Assembly: GCA_934248055.1 (NCBI GenBank)
Contig: CAKQKI010000004.1
Location: forward strand, 1 to 64,000
Length of the DNA: 64,000 nt
From: an uncultured Clostridia bacterium
Lineage (GTDB): Bacteria > Bacillota > Clostridia > Christensenellales > Borkfalkiaceae
Direction: 5' to 3'
The notes under the pieces: model-generated
Database searches by the model: none
Seen by the model: the letters and a program-made list of their open reading frames with translations, nothing else
Told to the model about the DNA's origin: nothing
Program-made: the position numbers and the translations under genes
Shown: positions 7,193 through 14,753 of the stretch, piece by piece
Layout of the letters: each line of letters begins with the position of its first letter
Position numbering within the stretch: the first letter of the stretch is position 1

Positions 7193-8137
7193 ATGAAAAC
7201 CAACAGAATTATCGCTACAGTATGTTCTCTCACTCTCGGCGCGGCGTTGTCGCTTACGACGATCGGCTGCAAAAATGCAAACAATGCAAAAGTAAACGTA
7301 AACGACCTTTACGCCGTTTCGGCGGCGTCGGGCGCGGAATATTTAAGCAAACTCGATAAGGGCGAAAAAGTCGTTAACGCGTCGCTTTATCCGATGTCTG
7401 CGACGTTTGTTTCCGCAAAAGAACCCGCTACGGTAAGACCGTCGGACTTTTCCGGCGACGGCGTTAATCGCATAAAAGACTGCATTTCTATGTTCGACGG
7501 AATGATTGACGGCGGCGTAAAGCAGAGCGTTTCGGATAACGACGGTACTAAATACCCCGATTATCCGCTCGTTATGACGATAGCCGTAGGAAACGAAACG
7601 TTTGAAATGTATTATAAAGAAATATCCACGAAAACCGAAACGGAAACCGACGAAGACGGAACGCAGGAAACCGAAACGTCAACCGTTCTCGGCGGAATAA
7701 TGCTTTATAACGGCAACGAATATAAAGTTGACGGCAAGAAAGAACTCGAAACGGAAGGCGACGAGAGCGAGTATTCGGTAAAATTCAAAACTTCGATTGA
7801 CGACGATAATTACGTAAAAATTGCATACGAAGTCGAAAAAGAACTTAACGAGAGCGAAATTTCGTATAAGTATGAAATTTGCCGCAACGGCGTGAAAGAA
7901 GAAATCGAACTCGAATACGAAGAAGAAAACGGCAAAGGAAGCGTTTCTTTCAAACTTAAATCGGAAGCCGAAAACGGATCTAAAAAGAAATATAAAATAG
8001 AGCAGGGCGGAAAAGACGGAGTTTACAAAGTTAAACTCGAAGAAGACGGAAGAAAAATTCACGTCACCGTTACCGAAAAAGAAAACGGTTATGAATTTGC
8101 GTATTCTAACGGATACAGAGAAACGATTGCTTTTTAA
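7193..8137 (+). CDS. Putative lipoprotein, predicted target of the adjacent sigma factor
   Basis: 314 residues. The N-terminus is a signal peptide (KTNR, hydrophobic core, TTIGC) with a possible lipidation cysteine at residue 26; the -3 residue is Thr instead of the usual Leu, so the lipobox is imperfect. The rest is hydrophilic, strongly acidic, rich in Glu, Lys and Thr, with alternating short strands (YKYEICRNGVKEEIELEYEEE) suggesting a beta-rich extracellular domain. I recognise no family. It sits behind its own copy of the sigma-factor promoter motif and ends at a strong terminator, so it is probably the main output of the sigma/RsgI-like pair: an envelope protein made in response to an outside signal. 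Confidence 0.7.
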   Translation: MKTNRIIATVCSLTLGAALSLTTIGCKNANNAKVNVNDLYAVSAASGAEYLSKLDKGEKVVNASLYPMSATFVSAKEPATVRPSDFSGDGVNRIKDCISMFDGMIDGGVKQSVSDNDGTKYPDYPLVMTIAVGNETFEMYYKEISTKTETETDEDGTQETETSTVLGGIMLYNGNEYKVDGKKELETEGDESEYSVKFKTSIDDDNYVKIAYEVEKELNESEISYKYEICRNGVKEEIELEYEEENGKGSVSFKLKSEAENGSKKKYKIEQGGKDGVYKVKLEEDGRKIHVTVTEKENGYEFAYSNGYRETIAF

Positions 8138-8157
8138 AGGTTATATGATTATAATTG

Positions 8158-8189
8158 TACGGCGCAGCGAAAATTTTCGCTGCGCCGTA
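8158..8189. terminator. Bidirectional terminator between convergent genes
   Basis: A perfect 32-base palindrome, arms TACGGCGCAGCGAAAA and its complement, between the stops at 8137 (plus) and 8199 (minus). A-rich/T-rich flanks occur on both sides, so it can serve both genes. Confidence 0.85.
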
Positions 8190-8198
8190 TTGACGTTT

Positions 8199-8639
8199 TT
8201 ATAAAAATTTTTTAAGGTTTTCTTCGTATTTTTCTTCGAGAGATTTTAATTTTTCGGCGTATTCCACGGCTTTTTTGTCCGTAACCGAATCGGCTTCGTT
8301 AAGAATTTTATATAATTCCGTAATGCCCGTAACGGTGCCTTTAATCATCATTTCGGCAATATGCCCGACGGAATCGTCCATCGCGGTTTTCATTTTTATC
8401 CCCGTAGACATCATCGTTTTTTTCATTCCGCCGAGTTCTTTCGCTTCGTAACCTTTATCTTTCATATATCCCGCGATTTCTCCCGCTGTTTTTTCGTAAC
8501 CGTCGTATTCGGAAAGCAATTCTTTCCTTAATTCGCTGTCGGTTACGCTTTGCATTATTTCGGATATAGATAAAAGACCTACGTTTGCGTTTCTGTAAAC
8601 TTCGTTGATAAAATCAAGATTCGTATCCTTTTCGCTCAT
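8199..8639 (-). CDS. Small alpha-helical protein of unknown function
   Basis: 146 residues, predicted almost wholly helical with heptad-like patterning, reminiscent of four-helix-bundle or ferritin-like DUF proteins (LDFINEVYRNANVGLLSISEIMQSV; GYEKTAGEIAGYMKDKGY). No signal peptide, membrane helix or metal-binding set is clear. ATG 8639 is taken because AAAGGAG lies five bases upstream; the frame also allows a GTG at 8645, which overlaps that site. It is convergent with the lipoprotein gene and transcribed alone. I cannot assign a function. Confidence 0.65.
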   Translation of the reverse strand: MSEKDTNLDFINEVYRNANVGLLSISEIMQSVTDSELRKELLSEYDGYEKTAGEIAGYMKDKGYEAKELGGMKKTMMSTGIKMKTAMDDSVGHIAEMMIKGTVTGITELYKILNEADSVTDKKAVEYAEKLKSLEEKYEENLKKFL

Positions 8640-8700
8640 AAACACTCCTTTAGCGTCTGCTGAAAATATTATGAGCAGAAAACGAAGTATTATGCCGCCG

Positions 8701-10248
8701 TTATTTTGATTTTGCGTCGAATATCATATTGCATACGGAAGAAGCAAAATCCTGCTCGTGGCTTACGAGAATAATTGCTCCTTCGTAATTTATAAGCGCG
8801 GTTTTAAGGGCTTCTTTAGCGCGGACGTCGAGATGGTTGGTCGGCTCGTCGAGAATAAGAAGGTTAGACGGCGTGTTGCACAGCAGCGAAAGTTTTACTC
8901 TTACCTGTTCGCCGCCGCTCATTTTAGAAAGGGGTTTTGTTGCGAGTTCTCCTTTAATCCCGACTTTTGCAAGTTCTTCGCGCTGGATTTTTGCGTTTGC
9001 GCGCGGAAACGCGTCGTTAAAATACTGAACGGCTGTTTCTTCGGGGTTTTCGAAAATAAGTTCCTGATTCAGAACGGCGGGTTTAGCCGCGATATGAAAT
9101 TCAAACCTGCCGCCGAGCGACGGAATTTTTCTCGTTATGGTTTTTATGAAAGTTGTTTTTCCGACCCCGTTCGTGCCGCGTATCCACAATTTATCGGCGC
9201 TTGACATGTGAATATCTATCGGGGGAATAAGCGGCTTGTCGTATCCTACTATAAGCCCTTTTATTATAAGAAAATCTTTGCTGTGAACGGGAACGCAGGG
9301 AAATGAAAACGTTGCGTCGTAAATAACCTGCGGTTTTTGCATAATCTCGATTCTGTCAAGCATTTTTTTACGGGAATTAGCCATGCCCGCCGTTGCCGCG
9401 CGCGCCTTGTTTTTATCTATATAAGTCTGCATTCTTTTTATTTCGGCTTGCTGGCGGTTGTAATCTTCTTCGTATTGCCTTGCGTTCATTTCGTGCTGAA
9501 CGAGATATTCCGAGTAATTGCCCGAATATTTTTTTATGCCGCCGTTTTCTATTCCGATAATAAACTTGCACACGGCGTTTAAAAAATCCACGTCGTGCGA
9601 GATAACGAGAAATGTTTTTTTGTAAGAATTAAGGTACTTTTCAAGCCAGCAAACGTGTTCCGCGTCGAGAAAGTTGGTGGGTTCGTCGAGCAGCATTACG
9701 TCAACTTCCGATAAAAGAAGTTTTGAAAGCATAAGTTTTGCTCTCTCTCCGCCCGAAAGGCGCGATATAAGGGTATCGTAGCCTACCGCTCCTATTCCTA
9801 ATCCGCCCGCTACTTTTTTGATTTTGGAGTCAAGATCGTAAAAGTCGGAGTCGTCGAGAATTTCCTGCAGTCGCGAAGATTTTTTAATAAGATTGTCAAG
9901 TTCGTCGGCATTCTCGGTTTCGCCCATTTTTTCGTAGAGTTTTTCGAGTTTTTCGTTCAGTGAAAACAGATAGTCGAACGCGCCGTGAAGGTATTCGATA
10001 ACAGTTAAAGACCTGTCTATATCGGCGTGTTGATCAAGGTATCCGAAACGCGCGTTCTGCATGCGGAGTATTTCGCCGTCGTCCTGCGTGAGTTTTCCGG
10101 CAAGAATATTTATAAAAGTTGTTTTACCCGCTCCGTTCAGACCTACGATACCCGTATGCTCGCAGTTGTTTACCGTTACGGAAGCGTTTTTAAACAGATA
10201 CCTGTCGTCATATCTGTGAGTTAAATTCCTTATTTCTAATACGCTCAT
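8701..10248 (-). CDS. ABC-F family ATP-binding protein
   Basis: 515 residues with two ABC domains and no membrane segment. Domain 1: Walker A GLNGAGKTT (36-44), signature LSGGE (164-168), Walker B LLDEP. A charged helical linker follows (about 245-305, EEDYNRQQAEIKRMQTYI). Domain 2: Walker A GTNGVGKTT (358-366), signature MSGGE (443-447), LILDEPTNHLD. ABC-F proteins act on ribosomes as translation factors or antibiotic-protection proteins; this length suits the YkpA/YbiT-like housekeeping branch, but resistance cannot be excluded. The promoter ends six bases before ATG and there is no Shine-Dalgarno, so a leaderless message is predicted. Confidence 0.9.
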   Translation of the reverse strand: MSVLEIRNLTHRYDDRYLFKNASVTVNNCEHTGIVGLNGAGKTTFINILAGKLTQDDGEILRMQNARFGYLDQHADIDRSLTVIEYLHGAFDYLFSLNEKLEKLYEKMGETENADELDNLIKKSSRLQEILDDSDFYDLDSKIKKVAGGLGIGAVGYDTLISRLSGGERAKLMLSKLLLSEVDVMLLDEPTNFLDAEHVCWLEKYLNSYKKTFLVISHDVDFLNAVCKFIIGIENGGIKKYSGNYSEYLVQHEMNARQYEEDYNRQQAEIKRMQTYIDKNKARAATAGMANSRKKMLDRIEIMQKPQVIYDATFSFPCVPVHSKDFLIIKGLIVGYDKPLIPPIDIHMSSADKLWIRGTNGVGKTTFIKTITRKIPSLGGRFEFHIAAKPAVLNQELIFENPEETAVQYFNDAFPRANAKIQREELAKVGIKGELATKPLSKMSGGEQVRVKLSLLCNTPSNLLILDEPTNHLDVRAKEALKTALINYEGAIILVSHEQDFASSVCNMIFDAKSK

Positions 10249-10254
10249 GCAAAT

Positions 10255-10283
10255 ATTATATTAAGTTTATAAAAATTAGTCAA
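10255..10283 (-). promoter_or_regulatory. Promoter of the ABC-F gene (leaderless)
   Basis: On the minus strand: TTGACT (10283-10278), 17 bases, TATAAT (10260-10255), then six bases to ATG 10248. Both boxes are near consensus. Confidence 0.8.
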
Positions 10284-10287
10284 GTTA

Positions 10288-10316
10288 TTGTCAAGAGTGA
10301 AATTATGTGCTACAAT
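10288..10316 (+). promoter_or_regulatory. Divergent promoter of the PH-like membrane protein gene (leaderless)
   Basis: TTGTCA (10288-10293), 17 bases, TACAAT (10311-10316), then six bases to ATG 10323. Its -35 lies four bases from the -35 of the divergent ABC-F promoter, so polymerase probably cannot occupy both at once. Confidence 0.7.
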
Positions 10317-10322
10317 ATAGAT

Positions 10323-10793
10323 ATGAAAAAGTACAGATATAAATTTCCCGCATACGCAGTGGTAATAATTTTAATCGGTTTTCTCTTGGCAATCGCATGC
10401 TCGGTGTGGAACGTTCTGAGATTCGTGGGCAATATCCGTAAAAACAACGAACTTACGGTATATAACTATTTATCATTTATTCTTGCGATACTTTTGTCGC
10501 TTGCGTATATCGTTCTTGCCGCCGCCGCGCTTATCAACTCTAATTACGTTATCACCGAAAAAACGGTGGTTTTAAGGTGGGGGTTTATAAAAAACGTTAT
10601 CGACCTTCGCGAAATAAAAGAAATAAAACTCGACGGCGTTAAACATCGTCTCGAACTCGTTTACGAAGACGACAGTTATTTTTTAATCGCCACCGACGAA
10701 GAGTGGTACGAAGCCTTCGTTGACGAATTGCGCGAAAAATTTCCTAAAATTCCGTTCGTTCAGGAAACGTCGGGTTCGGGCGGCAAAAGATAA
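10323..10793 (+). CDS. Two-helix membrane protein with PH-like domain
   Basis: 156 residues. Two membrane helices (about 9-30 and 47-70) are followed by a soluble strand-rich part beginning NYVITEKTVVLRWGFIKNVIDLREIKEIKL, the pattern of small bacterial PH-like (DUF304-type) domains in which a membrane hairpin precedes the PH fold. Function of these proteins is mostly unknown. ATG 10323 is chosen because it sits exactly where transcription should start; the frame extends six codons upstream but those lie in the promoter. No Shine-Dalgarno. Confidence 0.65.
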   Translation: MKKYRYKFPAYAVVIILIGFLLAIACSVWNVLRFVGNIRKNNELTVYNYLSFILAILLSLAYIVLAAAALINSNYVITEKTVVLRWGFIKNVIDLREIKEIKLDGVKHRLELVYEDDSYFLIATDEEWYEAFVDELREKFPKIPFVQETSGSGGKR

Positions 10794-10897
10794 CTTTCAG
10801 CCTTTCAGGAAAATAATTTCTTAAAGTACCGCATGCCTTTTTCGTTCTAAAACGGTAAAAATGCGAATATGCTATACTGAAATGCAGGAGGTAGCGT

Positions 10898-12385
10898 ATG
10901 GCATTAGTTCCGCAATATGATAAGATAAAATACGAGTGCGGCAGGACGATAACCAACAAAAACAAGGCGGAGTGTAAACTTAATATTACCGAAGAAGAAG
11001 CGGCGGGAGTTATAAGCGTGAAAGCGTTTTCTTATCTTCTGTCTGCCGAATTTGCGGGCGGAGATATAAAATACGGCGGCAGAACGGTTTTTACCGTCGT
11101 TTATTCTGACGGTTCTTCTTTCAAAAAGACGGAAGCGGGCGTTGAATTCGGATATAAATTCCCCGTTAAAGGCGACGAAAACGCTAAAATTCTGTATCCC
11201 GAAGTCCGTTCTTACGGGGCTGAAATAAAGATTGCAAACGGCATAGTTACCGCCGTATGCGATATTTGTTTTTCGTGCGTTTTATCCGAAGAATGCGAAA
11301 GCGAATATCTTTCTTCGGTTACGGGCGCGTATCTTAAAACGATTACCTGCGAATACGGCGTTACGGTGGGAAGAACGGATAAGGAATTCAAGGCGGAAGA
11401 CGAATTCGATACTAACGTTTTAATCGGCAGCGTTCTTACTCATACCGAAAAAGCGTACGTTACTTCCTGTCAATGCGGAATAGGCTCGATAATCTGCGAC
11501 GGCGAAATCGAACTTTCAATGACTGTTTTGCCGCTCGGCTCGGAAAGCGAAGCAACGTTGCTTTCAAAGAAAATACCTTTCAGATTTGAAAGCGAAACGC
11601 CCGACGCAATGCCGCAGAACGCGGTAACCGCAAAAGCGTTCGTAAAAGGCGCGAATTTAAAAGTATTTGCCGACGAAAGCAAAAACAAAAGCACTATATC
11701 TGCCGAAATAACCCTTTCAATAATCGGCGCGGCTCACGAAACGGTAACGTTTACTCCGTCAACGGACGCGTATTCGCTTGAAAACGAACTCAAAATCGAT
11801 TTTTCGGATAAAAAAACGTGCGTTTACACGGGTACAGGGTATTTCGATAAAAAAATAGAAACGGAAATTTCGCCCGAACTTAAAGAAGACGAAAAAATAG
11901 TTTGTTTTACAGACGTTTCTTTGACGGGCGAAGAGTGTTTTATAAACGGCAAGGCGGTAACGGTTACGGGCGTAGCCGAAATCGACGCTATTATTTCGGG
12001 CGGAAAGCCGCGCGGCGAAAAATACGCCGTGCCTTACGAGTTTTCGTTTGAAACGGAAGGCGACGCGAAGTTTTTCGGTTTTGAAGCCACCGATTTGTCG
12101 CTTGAGACAACGGGCAATAAGACCGCGGTTTCGTTTACCGTAAGAACAGTGTATTTTACGGGTCGCGTCAATACCGTTAAAATAATAAAATGCGTGGAAG
12201 AAGGCGCCTGCAAAAAGGCGAGTACCGCCGCCGTGAGCGTTTGCATCGCTTCCGCGGGCGACGACGCGTGGGACGTTGCCAAAACTCTCGGCACTACGGA
12301 ATCCGCAATCAAAGAATTGAATTCGGATCTCGAATTTCCGCTCGTAAACGACGAGAGAATAGTGGTTTACAGGGAATTGAAGTAA
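10898..12385 (+). CDS. SipL-like spore morphogenesis protein (SPOCS repeats plus LysM)
   Basis: 495 residues. The body contains repeated DUF3794/SPOCS-type strand-rich units (for example VTGAYLKTITCEYGVTV and VSLTGEECFINGKAVTVTGVAEI), and the last 50 residues form a LysM domain (AGDDAWDVAKTLGTTESAIKELNSDLEFPLVNDERIVVY). This build is that of SipL, which in Clostridioides difficile binds SpoIVA through LysM and tethers the coat to the forespore. The nearby spoIIR supports a sporulation role, and sipL, ispE and spoIIR are, as I recall, close neighbours in other Clostridia. A TATACT box (10873-10878) and an AGGAGGT site precede ATG 10898. Confidence 0.8.
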   Translation: MALVPQYDKIKYECGRTITNKNKAECKLNITEEEAAGVISVKAFSYLLSAEFAGGDIKYGGRTVFTVVYSDGSSFKKTEAGVEFGYKFPVKGDENAKILYPEVRSYGAEIKIANGIVTAVCDICFSCVLSEECESEYLSSVTGAYLKTITCEYGVTVGRTDKEFKAEDEFDTNVLIGSVLTHTEKAYVTSCQCGIGSIICDGEIELSMTVLPLGSESEATLLSKKIPFRFESETPDAMPQNAVTAKAFVKGANLKVFADESKNKSTISAEITLSIIGAAHETVTFTPSTDAYSLENELKIDFSDKKTCVYTGTGYFDKKIETEISPELKEDEKIVCFTDVSLTGEECFINGKAVTVTGVAEIDAIISGGKPRGEKYAVPYEFSFETEGDAKFFGFEATDLSLETTGNKTAVSFTVRTVYFTGRVNTVKIIKCVEEGACKKASTAAVSVCIASAGDDAWDVAKTLGTTESAIKELNSDLEFPLVNDERIVVYRELK

Positions 12386-12459
12386 AATACGGAAAGTTTA
12401 AAACGTGTTTAAAAGTAATTTTGGCGCTGGCGCATTATTAAGGCGCGACAGGAATGCTT

Positions 12460-13374
12460 ATGAAAGAAGTTGCCGTAAAGGCCTACGGAAAACTTAATTT
12501 AAGTCTTAACGTTACGGGGTTTTCGGACGGCTACCACGAACTCGATACCGTCGTTACCACCGTCAATCTGAGCGACGATATAATCGTAAGAGAAAGGAAA
12601 GACGATAAAATTCTCGTTTCTTTCGAAGGCAGATACGGGTTTATACCGAAGTTTCAGGAAGCGACGAACGCTTATAAGGCGGCTGACGCGTTTATTAAAA
12701 AATTTCAGGTAAACGGGGTTGACGTTATTATAAACAGAAATATTCCGATCGGCGGCGGCATGGGCGGCTCGTCGGCAGATATTTCGGGAACGCTGAAAGC
12801 GCTTAAACGTTTATATAAAATTAAAGACGACGTAAAAGATATAGCGGATAAACTCGGAAGCGATTCGGGCTACCTTTTGAGCGGCGGGTTTTCAAGGCTT
12901 AAAGGCAGGGGAGAAATAGTAGAAAAAATAAGCGGCAGCGAAGACCTGTTCTTCGTTGCGCTTTTTGCAAAACGCGGCGTAAACGCGAAAGAATGTTATT
13001 CTTTATTCGATAAAATGTCGGATAAAATCGCTCCGTCGGACACGGAAGGCGTTCTGAAAGCGGTAAGCGAAGGCGATTTAAAACTTCTTAAAGAATGTTC
13101 GCGCAATATGCTTATGCCGCCCGCGGTTTTATTAAACGAAGAAATTTCCGAAAACATGGCAATTCTCAACGAACTCAGTCCACCGTTCTGCGGTATGACG
13201 GGCAGCGGATCAGCCGTTTTCGCCGCCTTTAACGACGCGGAATTTGCTCGTTGGGCAAAAGACAGGATATTTAAAAAACGGGATAAACTCGCCGAGATTT
13301 TATATCCCCACGACCCCGAAAAACCGTCTTTTTTCGACCTTATTTTTCAAAAAGACGGAAAAACTTATCAATAA
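12460..13374 (+). CDS. ispE: 4-diphosphocytidyl-2-C-methyl-D-erythritol kinase
   Basis: 304 residues, GHMP kinase fold. It phosphorylates CDP-methylerythritol at the 2-position in the MEP isoprenoid pathway. Motif 1 is KAYGKLNLSLNV (8-19, usually K-x-NL); the ATP loop is PIGGGMGGSSAD (96-107); the C-terminal motif is GMTGSGSAVFAAF. The usual GADVPFF active-site segment is replaced by SDSGYLL (about 134-140), keeping the aspartate but losing V-P-F. ATG 12460 is preferred to ATG 12454 because the AGGA site is six bases from it. It lies 74 bases after the SipL-like gene and is probably cotranscribed. Confidence 0.88.
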   Translation: MKEVAVKAYGKLNLSLNVTGFSDGYHELDTVVTTVNLSDDIIVRERKDDKILVSFEGRYGFIPKFQEATNAYKAADAFIKKFQVNGVDVIINRNIPIGGGMGGSSADISGTLKALKRLYKIKDDVKDIADKLGSDSGYLLSGGFSRLKGRGEIVEKISGSEDLFFVALFAKRGVNAKECYSLFDKMSDKIAPSDTEGVLKAVSEGDLKLLKECSRNMLMPPAVLLNEEISENMAILNELSPPFCGMTGSGSAVFAAFNDAEFARWAKDRIFKKRDKLAEILYPHDPEKPSFFDLIFQKDGKTYQ

Positions 13375-13454
13375 AAAACGATTTGAACGATTATAACTTT
13401 CCCGCGCGGGCAATACTTGTACTGTCATCGGTACTAACCGCACGGGAGTTTTTT

Positions 13455-14003
13455 ATGAAAAAAATTTGCATAAGTTTTTCGATTATAGTCATAATAATCT
13501 TGACGATAGCCGCAGGTCTGAATACTCAGACGGTGCATGCAGAATATCTTCGCATCCATATCCGCGCCAACTCGAACGAAGCGGTCGATCAGCAAGTCAA
13601 ATACGAGATAAAAGACGTAGTGGTAAATTATCTTACCCCGTATATCGCAGAATGCAAAGGCAAAGCGGACGCGATAAATCTTTTAAACTCCAAAAAGGAC
13701 GAACTCGAAGCCGTAATCGACAAAACCCTTTTGAAAAACGGGTTTTCTTACAAGAGTAATCTGGCGGTAAGAAACGAAAAGTTTCCTACAAGGGTTTACG
13801 GGGATCTGACGCTCGAAGAAGGGTTTTACGACGCGGTTATAGTCGAACTCGGACGCGCGGAAGGCGATAACTGGTGGTGCGTGGTTTATCCGCCGCTGTG
13901 CTTTACGGGTAGTCAAAGCGGAATAGAATACAAGTCTTTAATTCTTGAAATTATAGAAGATTTCAAACGAAAGCACAACGTTAAGAATGAATTGAAGGTG
14001 TAG
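13455..14003 (+). CDS. spoIIR: Stage II sporulation protein R
   Basis: 182 residues. An N-terminal hydrophobic signal (about 4-22) is followed by the SpoIIR domain beginning YLRIHIRANSNEAVDQQVKYEIKD and including the conserved NWWCVVYPPLCF. In Bacillus the protein is made in the forespore and secreted into the intermembrane space, where it triggers SpoIIGA to process pro-sigma-E. The upstream frame is open to 13383, but GGGAG six bases before ATG 13455 and the signal peptide fix the start. It lies 80 bases after ispE and heads the germination pair that follows. Confidence 0.9.
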   Translation: MKKICISFSIIVIIILTIAAGLNTQTVHAEYLRIHIRANSNEAVDQQVKYEIKDVVVNYLTPYIAECKGKADAINLLNSKKDELEAVIDKTLLKNGFSYKSNLAVRNEKFPTRVYGDLTLEEGFYDAVIVELGRAEGDNWWCVVYPPLCFTGSQSGIEYKSLILEIIEDFKRKHNVKNELKV

Positions 14004-14028
14004 ATTTTCCGCTTAAAAGGAGGATTAA

Positions 14029-14739
14029 ATGAAAAAAACGTTAAAAATCGGCGTTATTGCCCTGCTTTTACTTGTAACTACGGGCATTACTACTGCATTT
14101 TTAATACAGGCGCAAAACGTAAACGTTGCCGCTCCGACTGCCGTAATCGGTCAGTCGAGTAATTCGTCCGACGTAAAACTCGTACAGAGAAAACTCAAAA
14201 ACTGGGGTTATTACGGCGGCGCGGTAGACGGAATTTACGGCAAAAACACAAGGGCGGCGGTTATAAGGTTTCAGAAGAAAAACGGTTTAACCGCAGACGG
14301 AATAGTAGGCAAAAAAACTCTTTCGGCGCTCGGAATATCCGAAAGCATGCTCAGCGCAAACAAAAATTCCGCGTCGGGCAGTTATACTAATTCCGACATT
14401 CAACTTCTCGCGCGTCTTATTTACGCCGAAGCAAGGGGAGAAAGTTACACCGGGCAGGTAGGCGTGGGAGCGGTGGTTCTCAACAGGGTAAAGAGTTCGT
14501 CTTTCCCGAACACTATAGCAGGCGTTATTTATCAGCCCTACGCTTTTACGTGCGTATCCGACGGGCAAATCAACTATACGCCTGATAAAACTGCCGTTCG
14601 CGCTGCAAAAGACGCTATGAACGGTTGGGATCCCACTTACGGGTGTTTATATTACTATAATCCGAAAATCGCAACGAGCAGTTGGATTTATTCGCGTCCT
14701 ACGGTAGTGACGATAGGAAGTCACGTTTTCGCGTCGTAA
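14029..14739 (+). CDS. sleB: Spore cortex-lytic enzyme SleB
   Basis: 236 residues. Signal/anchor (about 5-26), a peptidoglycan-binding repeat (45-102, SDVKLVQRKLKNWGYYGGAVDG) and a hydrolase_2 catalytic domain (122-236) with LLARLIYAEARGESY, where E134 is the probable catalytic glutamate. SleB is a lytic transglycosylase that cuts muramic-delta-lactam-containing cortex during germination. AAAGGAGG precedes ATG; 25 bases separate it from spoIIR and 14 from the YpeB-like gene it depends on in Bacillus. Confidence 0.93.
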   Translation: MKKTLKIGVIALLLLVTTGITTAFLIQAQNVNVAAPTAVIGQSSNSSDVKLVQRKLKNWGYYGGAVDGIYGKNTRAAVIRFQKKNGLTADGIVGKKTLSALGISESMLSANKNSASGSYTNSDIQLLARLIYAEARGESYTGQVGVGAVVLNRVKSSSFPNTIAGVIYQPYAFTCVSDGQINYTPDKTAVRAAKDAMNGWDPTYGCLYYYNPKIATSSWIYSRPTVVTIGSHVFAS

Positions 14740-14753
14740 TTTAAGGGGGAAAA

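Noticed and set aside
7150..7359. Plus-strand ORF overlapping the lipoprotein start
   Set aside because: It is out of frame with the lipoprotein, lacks a ribosome site and overlaps the signal-peptide coding region.
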